Source: an uncultured Flavobacteriaceae bacterium (lineage in GTDB: Bacteria; Bacteroidota; Bacteroidia; Flavobacteriales; Flavobacteriaceae). From it: a stretch of 10,741 nucleotides of DNA. Position numbers and translations under genes: made by a program. The stretch lies in the NCBI GenBank assembly GCA_947311745.1, contig CAMZLT010000014.1, positions 1 through 10,741 on the forward strand, read 5' to 3'. The notes under the pieces were generated by a model. That model saw only the letters and a program-made list of their open reading frames with translations. It made no database searches and was not told the DNA's origin. This document shows, in pieces, positions 1-5,110 of the stretch. Each line of letters begins with the position of its first letter. Within the stretch, counting starts at the first letter, position 1.

Positions 1-144
1 AATAAACGTCTCTTGCAACACATCCTCCGCTGAAGTTATATCGTTATATTTAAAAAAAAGATGTCTTTTCAAATCTTTTGCATATGTTTTAAAAACGTGA
101 TTATATACGTTTGTTTTACAGATATCCGAATTATTTTCAACCAT
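1..144 (-). CDS. ECF-type RNA polymerase sigma factor, N-terminal part (cut by window edge)
   Basis: The first 48 codons of a minus-strand gene are present; the rest lies beyond the left edge. The visible residues fit sigma-70 region 2 of an extracytoplasmic function (ECF) sigma factor. A VYNHVFKTYAKDLKRHLF helix is followed by FKYNDITSAEDVLQETFI, the widely conserved AEDxxQExF block of regions 2.1-2.2 that contacts core RNA polymerase. The KDLxxxLxxKY style is typical of flavobacterial ECF factors. The ATG at 144-142 is the first in frame and lies about 25 bases after the likely transcription start of an upstream promoter-like motif (198-174). That motif recurs at three other places in the adjacent intergenic region, which suggests autoregulation. 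An anti-sigma gene, if there is one, would be to the left. Region 4 is not visible, so the ECF subgroup cannot be assigned. Confidence 0.88.
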   Translation of the reverse strand, partial: MVENNSDICKTNVYNHVFKTYAKDLKRHLFFKYNDITSAEDVLQETFI

Positions 145-173
145 AAAATGATTCTTGTTTTAGTTATAATAAA

Positions 174-198
174 TAAACGACTAACAATTAAATTACCC
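174..198 (-). promoter_or_regulatory. Candidate ECF promoter of the sigma factor gene (autoregulation)
   Basis: Read on the minus strand, GGGTAA (198-193), 13 bases and CGTTTA (179-174) form the same two-block pattern as the sites at 258, 498 and 796. The base before CGT is T in all four. The expected start near 168 gives a leader of about 24 nt before the ATG at 144. A -10 block beginning CGT is common for ECF sigma factors, and many of them transcribe their own gene. The -35 block GGGTAA and the short spacing are not a consensus I can name. Confidence 0.62.
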
Positions 199-253
199 TA
201 AAATTTAAGTTTTAAATTCAAGTAATAAAAAAATTTGGTCAAAAATACAAAAA

Positions 254-363
254 AATAGGGTAAAGTAAAACAGAATCGTTTTACTATTGAATTATGAAAA
301 ATATAACGATTTGAATTAATTATAATTTCGTGAGACTATAGTGTTTTGGTTATTTAAGAGGAG
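254..363 (+). repeat. Direct repeat unit, copy 1 (about 105 bp)
   Basis: This copy matches the unit at 494-601 almost base for base, from the GGGTAA block through the left arm of the terminator stem. I see only two single-base indels, one in an A run near 297-301 and one at the G of GTGAGACT near 333. Identity stops abruptly inside the terminator loop. The repeat spacing is 240 bases. Neither a transposase nor terminal inverted repeats are present, so this is a local duplication of a promoter plus transcript unit rather than an insertion sequence. Confidence 0.9.
258..282 (+). promoter_or_regulatory. Candidate ECF promoter of sRNA copy 1
   Basis: GGGTAA (258-263), a 13-base spacer and CGTTTT (277-282), with a run of A just upstream that could act as an UP-like element. 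Block sequence and spacing match the sites at 198-174 (minus), 498-522 and 796-820. Start of transcription is expected near 288. In this copy and the next, the spacer and -10 also form the inverted repeat AGTAAAAC-N6-GTTTTACT (264-285), which the other two sites lack. Confidence 0.62.
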
Positions 364-390
364 TAGGTTGAGGGACTTCTCCTCTTTTTT
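289..390 (+). ncRNA. Putative small RNA, copy 1 (about 100 nt)
   Basis: This is inferred as a free-standing transcript because a promoter-like motif ends at 282 and a rho-independent terminator lies at 356-390. The body is almost identical to the unit at 529-631. No reading frame is conserved between the copies: the ATG at 294 opens only six codons here and three in the other copy. The body can fold as ACGA, a 4-nt bulge and AAUU, closed by AAUUUCGU (about 306-331), followed by the self-complementary ACUAUAGU and then the terminator stem. I do not recognise an Rfam family. The 5' end is an estimate. A base-pairing regulator is the natural guess, but no target was identified. Confidence 0.5.
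356..390 (+). terminator. Rho-independent terminator of sRNA copy 1
   Basis: AAGAGGAG (356-363) pairs perfectly with CTCCTCTT (379-386) around a 15-base loop, and a run of six T ends at 390. The stem is GC-rich compared with its surroundings. The left arm is shared with the second unit while the right arm differs and still pairs. Confidence 0.78.
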
Positions 391-442
391 AAAAATTTAA
401 CCATACATATAAAGTAAATAAAAACATGTTGTTAGTTTTTTT

Positions 443-484
443 AAACGAGTTTTCTTAAATTTTAGAAAGTTCGTTTTATTTTTA
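443..484 (+). terminator. Long hairpin with T-rich tail between the two sRNA units
   Basis: AAACGAGTTTTCT (443-455) pairs over 13 bp, including two G-U pairs, with AGAAAGTTCGTTT (464-476) around an 8-base loop. TATTTTTA follows. It could be a second, backup terminator for copy 1, or the end of another short transcript. It is not part of the duplicated unit. The tail is imperfect, so terminator function is less certain than at 356-390. Confidence 0.45.
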
Positions 485-493
485 TAAACAAAA

Positions 494-601
494 AAAAGGG
501 TAAAGTAAAACAGAATCGTTTTACTATTGAATTATGAAAATATAACGATTTGAATTAATTATAATTTCGTGAACTATAGTGTTTTGGTTATTTAAGAGGA
601 G
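494..601 (+). repeat. Direct repeat unit, copy 2 (about 105 bp)
   Basis: Second copy of the unit at 254-363, 240 bases downstream, in the same orientation. It has lost one A in the ATGAAAA run and one G in the GTGAACT segment compared with copy 1. Similarity ends just after the shared GAGGAGTA in the terminator. The sequence between the copies (about 391-490) is unrelated. Confidence 0.9.
498..522 (+). promoter_or_regulatory. Candidate ECF promoter of sRNA copy 2
   Basis: GGGTAA (498-503), a 13-base spacer identical to copy 1, and CGTTTT (517-522), preceded by eight A. Transcription is expected to start near 528. It contains the same inverted repeat AGTAAAAC-N6-GTTTTACT (504-525) as copy 1. 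Confidence 0.62.
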
Positions 602-631
602 TAAGTCTTTTGATTTATTTCTCTTTTTTTT
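529..631 (+). ncRNA. Putative small RNA, copy 2 (about 100 nt)
   Basis: This is the paralogue of the unit at 289-390, with its own promoter-like motif and its own terminator (594-631). The first about 70 nt are nearly identical to copy 1, whereas the 3' end beyond GAGGAGTA is different. The two RNAs would therefore share a 5' body but have distinct terminator loops. The single-base deletions relative to copy 1 would break any reading frame, which argues for a non-coding role. The exact 5' end and any target are unknown. Confidence 0.5.
594..631 (+). terminator. Rho-independent terminator of sRNA copy 2
   Basis: AAGAGGAGTAA (594-604) pairs with TTATTTCTCTT (615-625) over 11 bp, two of them G-U, around a 10-base loop (605-614). 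A T run continues from 624 to 631. The right arm differs in sequence from copy 1, yet pairing with the conserved left arm is kept. Confidence 0.72.
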
Positions 632-635
632 ACCC

Positions 636-795
636 AAATTACAATAACTAATTCCAAATTTTCATTACTATCTCACACATAAATCCGAAAACGTTTTTAT
701 ACGTTTAACACCATACCGTATGATTACACCATTATTAAATCAGTAATATAAATAGATTAAAATATTTTTTTTGCCTTTTTTTTAAAAAAAATATA
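636..795. other. AT-rich spacer, no gene recognised
   Basis: Between the second sRNA terminator and the lipoprotein promoter I see no coding frame, RNA gene or repeat. It contains a weak 6-bp hairpin (AAACGT/ACGTTT, 689-706) and long T and A tracts at about 765-790. The A/T tract abuts the promoter block at 796 and may help polymerase binding. Confidence 0.5.
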
Positions 796-820
796 GGGTA
801 AACCATTTCTCATTCGTTTT
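796..820 (+). promoter_or_regulatory. Candidate ECF promoter of the TSP3-repeat lipoprotein gene
   Basis: GGGTAA (796-801), 13 bases and CGTTTT (815-820) match the other three sites in block sequence, spacing and the T before CGT, although the spacer itself is unrelated. The start expected near 826 gives a leader of about 38 nt before the ATG at 864. Confidence 0.62.
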
Positions 821-863
821 ATAAATGTAAGAACAAAAATTATAAATCTTAAAATACACAATT

Positions 864-1901
864 ATGAAAACAATCAAATTATTTTTAGTAACATTAACAC
901 TTGTAAATTTAGTGTTATCTTGTAAATCAAATGACAATCCAACAGACAGAACCGATCAAACTGTAGAATTTAGTGATACTGCAAAAATGATGACAGCAAA
1001 CATCAATCAAAAAGTTGCCACAACTACATTAACAGAAACTGCAACAGATTTAGATAGAAATTTAGAGTTTGATTACAACCTAAACTTTACATATCCTATT
1101 ACTTTAGCATATAATAATGATACCGAAATTCAAGTTACAGGATCTGCTCAATTATTATCCGTTATTGAATCGTTAAGCGATACTCAATATGTAACAAAAA
1201 TTGGTTTTCCTTTTGAAGTACAAACTGCAGACGGAACAATGCGTACCGTTGCAAACGAATCCGAATTTAGAAGTTTAGTAGATAGTGCTGATGCTGACAG
1301 CGATGGCAATCCTAATTACTCAGACACAGATGACGACAACGATGGTATTGCTGATGCTGACGAAGACACTAACCACGATGGCGACGCTACAAACGATGAT
1401 ACAGATGGTGATGGTACTCCTAACTGTCAAGATCAAGATGATGATAACGATGGTATAGCTACTGCAAACGAAGATGTAAATGGAGATGGCAATTCAGCAA
1501 ATGACGATACAGATGGAGATGGCATACCAAACTACCAAGATACAGACGATGATAACGATGGTATAGACACTGCTGATGAAGACGTAAATGGTGATGGAGA
1601 CCCTTCAAATGACGATACTGATGGTGATGGTATCCCTAACCACCAAGACACTGATGATGACAACGATGGTGTAAACACTGCTGATGAGGATAATGACCAT
1701 GATGGAAACACTGGTAATGATGATTCAGATGGTGATGGTACTCCTGACTATTTAGATACGGACTCGGATAATGATGGTATTGAAGATGGTAATGATACCG
1801 ATGCGGATGGTGATGGTACTGAAGATGATCAAGAAAATGATGGTAACGACGGTAACGACGGTGATGGAAATGATAATGATGGTAACGATGGGGATGACTA
1901 A
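864..1901 (+). CDS. Surface lipoprotein with thrombospondin type 3 calcium-binding repeats
   Basis: The product has 345 residues. It starts with a lipoprotein signal peptide whose lipobox LVLSC puts the lipidated cysteine at residue 20. After a Thr-rich linker come two similar 29-residue segments (75-103 and 113-141), each running from Y/F-P to a hydrophobic SxxxS end. Residues 146-310 are tandem Asp-rich repeats of the type DTDGDGIPNYQDTDDDNDG, with a 36-residue period in the later copies. This matches thrombospondin type 3 repeats, whose aspartates coordinate calcium. The tail (about 311-345) is low-complexity Asp/Gly/Asn. It is probably anchored in the outer membrane, perhaps surface-exposed, as a calcium-stiffened stalk. 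No enzymatic domain is visible. A promoter-like motif shared with the sigma gene and the sRNAs lies upstream and a strong terminator follows. The ligand or partner is unknown. Confidence 0.82.
   Translation: MKTIKLFLVTLTLVNLVLSCKSNDNPTDRTDQTVEFSDTAKMMTANINQKVATTTLTETATDLDRNLEFDYNLNFTYPITLAYNNDTEIQVTGSAQLLSVIESLSDTQYVTKIGFPFEVQTADGTMRTVANESEFRSLVDSADADSDGNPNYSDTDDDNDGIADADEDTNHDGDATNDDTDGDGTPNCQDQDDDNDGIATANEDVNGDGNSANDDTDGDGIPNYQDTDDDNDGIDTADEDVNGDGDPSNDDTDGDGIPNHQDTDDDNDGVNTADEDNDHDGNTGNDDSDGDGTPDYLDTDSDNDGIEDGNDTDADGDGTEDDQENDGNDGNDGDGNDNDGNDGDD
1401..1764 (+). repeat. 108-bp tandem coding repeats (TSP3 region)
   Basis: The Asp-rich block repeats every 36 codons, with TDGDG/SDGDG at residues 180, 216, 252 and 288. 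The DNA copies are similar but have diverged at third codon positions, so they are not a very recent expansion. Copy number could vary between strains through recombination or slippage. Confidence 0.75.
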
Positions 1902-1932
1902 TTATTAATCCAAAATTAATCACAATAAACTA

Positions 1933-1966
1933 AATAATGGTTAGTTTTGTACTAACCATTATTTTT
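1933..1966 (+). terminator. Rho-independent terminator after the lipoprotein gene
   Basis: AATAATGGTTAGT (1933-1945) pairs perfectly over 13 bp with ACTAACCATTATT (1951-1963) around a 5-base loop, and T continues to 1966. It separates the lipoprotein gene from the thioredoxin-apbE operon, only 13 bases before the next ATG. Confidence 0.85.
1942..1949 (+). promoter_or_regulatory. Possible Bacteroidota -7 box for the thioredoxin-apbE operon
   Basis: TAGTTTTG fits the Bacteroidota -7 consensus TAnnTTTG and would start transcription near 1953, about 27 bases before the ATG at 1980. It lies inside the stem and loop of the preceding terminator. I see no good -33 TTTG at the expected distance, so this is tentative. 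Read-through from the lipoprotein promoter is the alternative. Confidence 0.3.
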
Positions 1967-1979
1967 CAAAACTAAAATT

Positions 1980-2411
1980 ATGAAACAACTAATAACAATA
2001 GCAACAATATTATTTATATCCTTAAATATTCAAGCACAAAATTGGCTTACAAATATTGATGAAGCAGGGAAAATTGCAAAAAATGAAAATAAAAAAATAA
2101 TACTATCATTTCAAGGATCTGATTGGTGTGCTCCTTGTATTAAATTAGATCATGATTTTTTTAGCACCGAGGAATTTAAAAAGTATGCAAAAGACCATTT
2201 TGTGATGTTAAAAGTAGATTTCCCTAGACGTAAAAAAAACAGATTATCTAAAGAACAACAAAAACACAACAACCAATTAGCCGAAAAATACAATCAAAAT
2301 GGATATTTTCCGCTAGTTGTGGTATTAGATAAAAATTTAAAAGTACTACAACAAACCAGTTATAAAGATATAAGTGTTGCTGATTTTATAAAGTTATTAG
2401 ACCCAAAGTAA
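1980..2411 (+). CDS. Secreted thioredoxin-family protein
   Basis: The product has 143 residues. A signal peptide covers about residues 1-19 (cleavage after NIQA), so it works in the periplasm or at the envelope. The redox motif WCAPC is at 49-53, preceded by LSFQGSD, and the expected cis-proline of the fold is P111 in YFPLVV. A Lys-rich insert (84-92) lies between the two, as in short thioredoxin-fold proteins of the thioredoxin_7/DUF255-like type. The stop is one base before the apbE start, so the two are almost certainly cotranscribed. A plausible role is reducing or oxidising cysteines of an envelope partner. The cysteine-bearing DUF4266 lipoprotein two genes downstream is an obvious candidate, but this is inference. 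Confidence 0.87.
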   Translation: MKQLITIATILFISLNIQAQNWLTNIDEAGKIAKNENKKIILSFQGSDWCAPCIKLDHDFFSTEEFKKYAKDHFVMLKVDFPRRKKNRLSKEQQKHNNQLAEKYNQNGYFPLVVVLDKNLKVLQQTSYKDISVADFIKLLDPK

Positions 2412-2412
2412 A

Positions 2413-3402
2413 ATGAAAAAACAATTTACTTACTTGCTTATTTTAGTATCCTTTTTGAGTATAAATGCTCAAAAAGGATATACTAAAATAACAAAACTTA
2501 TGGGAAGTCGTTTTGATATTACTGTGGTAGATAACGATTCTATTCAAGCAAATAAAGATATCCAAATTGCAATAAACGAAATAAAACGAATTGAAAAAAT
2601 TATTTCCTCGTGGGATAAAAATTCGCAAACTTCAAAAATAAATCAATATGCAGGAATAAAACCTATAAAAGTAGATTTAGAATTATTTAATCTGATCAAA
2701 CGAAGTATTGCCATTTCAAAATTAACCGATGGTGCTTTTGATATTACCTACGCGTCTATGGATAGAATTTGGAAATTTGACGGTTCTATGAAAGTATTTC
2801 CATCCAAAGAAAAAATTAAAAAATCTGTTGAAAAAGTTGGTTTTCAAAACATTATTCTAAACAAAAAAGACACTACTGTTTTCCTTAAATTAAAAGGAAT
2901 GAAAATAGGGTTTGGAGCTATCGGCAAAGGGTATGCAGCAGATATGGCAAAAAAATTACTACAAAAAAAAGGAGTAAAATCAGGAATAATTAATGCTTCT
3001 GGTGATATGAATACTTGGGGAAAACAACCTAACGGAAAAGATTGGCAAGTTGCCATTACCAATCCGTTTAATAAAAACAAAGCATTTGGTTTATTACCTT
3101 TAAAACACGGAGCAGTTGTTACTTCTGGTAATTACGAAAAATTTGTAAAATTTAACGGTAAACGATACACACACATTATCAATCCGAAGACTGGCTATCC
3201 ATCAAGCGGAATTGTTAGTGTAACTGTATTTGCAGCTAAAGCGGAATTGGCAGATGCTCTAGCAACTTCCATTTTTGTTATGGGAAAAGAAATAGGTATC
3301 AATAGAATAAACCAATTACCAAATATTGAATGCATCGTTATAGATGATTTAGGAAAAATACATACTTCAAAAAATATAAATATTAAAAATTATGCGAATT
3401 AA
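2413..3402 (+). CDS. apbE: FAD:protein FMN transferase (ApbE)
   Basis: The product has 329 residues, the usual length. ApbE uses FAD and Mg2+ to attach FMN through a phosphoester bond to a Ser/Thr of exported proteins. A hydrophobic signal sequence (about 1-19) places it outside the cytoplasm; there is no lipobox cysteine. Recognisable blocks are MGSRFDI (30-36), SSWDKNSQTSKIN (65-77), TDGAFDIT (105-112), GFGAIGKGYAAD (166-177), INASGD (193-198), VVTSGNYE (235-242), HIINPKTGYP (254-263) and AELADALATSIFVMG (277-291). In the last block D281 and T285 correspond to the metal-binding pair. No gene in the window shows a clear flavinylation motif of the D-x-(S/T)-G-A-T kind, so the acceptor must be elsewhere or unconventional. 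The gene starts 1 base after the thioredoxin stop and overlaps the next gene by 11 bases. Confidence 0.95.
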   Translation: MKKQFTYLLILVSFLSINAQKGYTKITKLMGSRFDITVVDNDSIQANKDIQIAINEIKRIEKIISSWDKNSQTSKINQYAGIKPIKVDLELFNLIKRSIAISKLTDGAFDITYASMDRIWKFDGSMKVFPSKEKIKKSVEKVGFQNIILNKKDTTVFLKLKGMKIGFGAIGKGYAADMAKKLLQKKGVKSGIINASGDMNTWGKQPNGKDWQVAITNPFNKNKAFGLLPLKHGAVVTSGNYEKFVKFNGKRYTHIINPKTGYPSSGIVSVTVFAAKAELADALATSIFVMGKEIGINRINQLPNIECIVIDDLGKIHTSKNINIKNYAN

Positions 3403-3604
3403 AATAATACTAGTAATACTTATCGCTTTAGCACTAAACTCATGTGTTGCAGTAAAAGAATACGAAAAAGTTTACATAAACGATCCTGACATGACCTTAT
3501 CGGCAAATAAAGTAGATAAATTCGAACTTAACGGACAAGTATATCGTGAGTCTGCAGCAGGAGCAAATGGCGGAAAATCTGGTGGAGGTTGTGGTTGTAA
3601 TTAA
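3392..3604 (+). CDS. DUF4266-type mini-lipoprotein with CGCN tail
   Basis: The product has 70 residues. A short signal peptide ends in the lipobox ALNSC, with lipidated C18, so mature protein is only about 53 residues. A conserved-looking core VKEYEKVYINDPDM leads to YRESAAGANGGKSGGG, and the protein ends GCGCN with cysteines 67 and 69. This layout is that of DUF4266 proteins, whose function is unknown to me. The start codon overlaps the end of apbE by 11 bases, indicating translational coupling. The C-terminal Cys-Gly-Cys could bind a metal, form a disulfide with help from the thioredoxin, or carry a modification; nothing in the sequence decides. It could be missed as too short, but context and lipobox make it a real gene. 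Confidence 0.85.
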   Translation: MRIKIILVILIALALNSCVAVKEYEKVYINDPDMTLSANKVDKFELNGQVYRESAAGANGGKSGGGCGCN

Positions 3605-3624
3605 TAAGGGATAAAACATTTAAA

Positions 3625-5085
3625 ATGAAAAAAATAGTTTATATAATTATATTAATTCCTGTTTTTTCTTTATTTGCTCAGCAAGTACAAGATTCAACAA
3701 AAGTATTTAAAAAACGTGTTTTAGAAAATGCCGAAGTAGATACGCTTCTTAGTTTTTACACACAAGATGGAAATAATGCAGCTGTAACAGGAGGAATAGG
3801 TACAGAAAATTTACAAGATTATGCAACTAATATTACTGTGGCAATTCCGTTAAATGCTGATGATGTCTTTACGGTAGATGCAACGGTTTCTGCATACACA
3901 TCCGCATCATCAAGTAATCTAAATCCGTTTTCTGGTGCTTCACAAGGAGGCGAAGATGATGATAATGATCGTAGAGATGACGATGGAGGTAATCAAAACG
4001 GAGTAACAGAAGGTAGTCCTTGGGTTGCTTCATCTGGAGCATCAAAATCCGATGTTTGGATAAGTGGCGTTTTTAATTATTCGCATACTTCGGATAGTAG
4101 AAATCGTATTTGGACTGCTGATATGAGTATTTCATCGGAATTTGATTATTTTTCTTTTGGTTTTGGCGGTTCACACACTTGGCTATTTAACAAAAAAAAT
4201 ACCGAACTTAGCTTAAAAGGAAATGTCTATTTAGATACATGGAAACCTGTATATCCAACCGAAATAAAATCCTATAACGAAACAAGAGGAAATTTAAATT
4301 TTGGCTTCTTTAACGGAATTGATATTTTAGATCAAAACGGAAATACTATCGATAAAAATAGCATTTCTGCCTGGAAACCATATAATACGAATTTAGTTAC
4401 GGATAAAGGAAGAAATACTTTTTCAGGAAGTTTGAGTTTTTCACAAATACTTTCTAAAAAATTACAAATATCTATTTTTATGGATGTTGTACAGCAAACA
4501 GGTTGGTTAGCAAATCCTATGCAACGTGTGTATTTTAAAGACAGACCTAATTTTTACATTGGTAACGCTGCAAGTATTCCAAACTATACAAGTACAGATA
4601 ACACAAGGGTTTTTCAATTAGCAGACGATATTGAACGATTACCAAATTCTCGTTTAAAAACACCTGTTGGTGTTCGATTAAATTACTATGTTAGTGAACG
4701 AATTGTATTAAAATCGTATTACCGTTTTTATACCGATGATTGGGGAATTACATCGCAAACTGCAAGTTTAGAAATTCCTTTAAAATTGGCAGATAAATTC
4801 ACTTTTTACCCTTCGTTTAGATATTACACACAGACACAAGCCGATTATTTTGCTCCATACGAAGAGCACTCAATTTTAGATAACTTTTACACTTCCGATT
4901 ATGATTTATCGACATTTAATTCCAATCAATATGGTTTAGGAATTCGATATACGGATATATTTACAAAAAGTCATATTGGCAAACTTCGGTTAAAACAAGC
5001 AAATTTAAAATATAGTAATTACCAGCGAAATACAGGGTTGCATTTTAATATTGTTACTTTAGGATTTAAATTTATTTTTAAATAG
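3625..5085 (+). CDS. DUF3570-type outer-membrane beta-barrel protein
   Basis: The product has 486 residues and a Sec signal peptide (about 1-18, FSLFA). The rest consists of alternating amphipathic strands with many aromatic residues. Blocks such as RLNYYVSERIVLKSYYRFY, FTFYPSFRYYTQTQADYFAPYE and the final RNTGLHFNIVTLGFKFIFK resemble DUF3570 proteins, which look like outer-membrane barrels. Near the N-terminus, VTGGIGTENLQDY precedes the first strands, and an acidic loop rich in Asp (110-120, flanked by Gly) might bind divalent cations. It starts 20 bases after the DUF4266 gene and ends the operon before a strong terminator. Its role is unknown. The pairing with ApbE, thioredoxin and DUF4266 points to envelope redox or cofactor chemistry, which is inference from context only. 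Confidence 0.85.
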   Translation: MKKIVYIIILIPVFSLFAQQVQDSTKVFKKRVLENAEVDTLLSFYTQDGNNAAVTGGIGTENLQDYATNITVAIPLNADDVFTVDATVSAYTSASSSNLNPFSGASQGGEDDDNDRRDDDGGNQNGVTEGSPWVASSGASKSDVWISGVFNYSHTSDSRNRIWTADMSISSEFDYFSFGFGGSHTWLFNKKNTELSLKGNVYLDTWKPVYPTEIKSYNETRGNLNFGFFNGIDILDQNGNTIDKNSISAWKPYNTNLVTDKGRNTFSGSLSFSQILSKKLQISIFMDVVQQTGWLANPMQRVYFKDRPNFYIGNAASIPNYTSTDNTRVFQLADDIERLPNSRLKTPVGVRLNYYVSERIVLKSYYRFYTDDWGITSQTASLEIPLKLADKFTFYPSFRYYTQTQADYFAPYEEHSILDNFYTSDYDLSTFNSNQYGLGIRYTDIFTKSHIGKLRLKQANLKYSNYQRNTGLHFNIVTLGFKFIFK

Positions 5086-5110
5086 CACATCCTAATTTTA
5101 CAACAAACAA

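Noticed and set aside
294..314. Mini reading frame ATG-AAA-AAT-ATA-ACG-ATT-stop in repeat copy 1 (and ATG-AAA-ATA-stop in copy 2)
   Set aside because: The single-base indel between otherwise identical copies changes length and frame, and the ATG lies almost at the predicted transcript start. It looks non-coding.
459..477. Fifth possible ECF promoter: TCGTTTT at 471-477
   Set aside because: The -10-like block is there, but at the matching -35 distance the bases are TCTTAA, only half matching GGGTAA, and the -10 is part of a hairpin arm.
254..601. CRISPR array or insertion sequence as explanation for the direct repeats
   Set aside because: Only two copies of about 105 bp exist, with no short regular spacers, cas genes, transposase or terminal inverted repeats.
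629..635. Reverse-strand GGGTAAA just after the sRNA copy 2 terminator
   Set aside because: No CGTTT block occurs 13 bases further along on that strand.
689..706. Hairpin AAACGT/ACGTTT
   Set aside because: Only 6 bp, no T run after it, and easily expected by chance in AT-rich DNA.
1636..1923. Reverse-strand open frame rich in His and Tyr
   Set aside because: It is the antisense of the Asp-codon repeats (GAT/GAC read backwards) and has no signals of its own.
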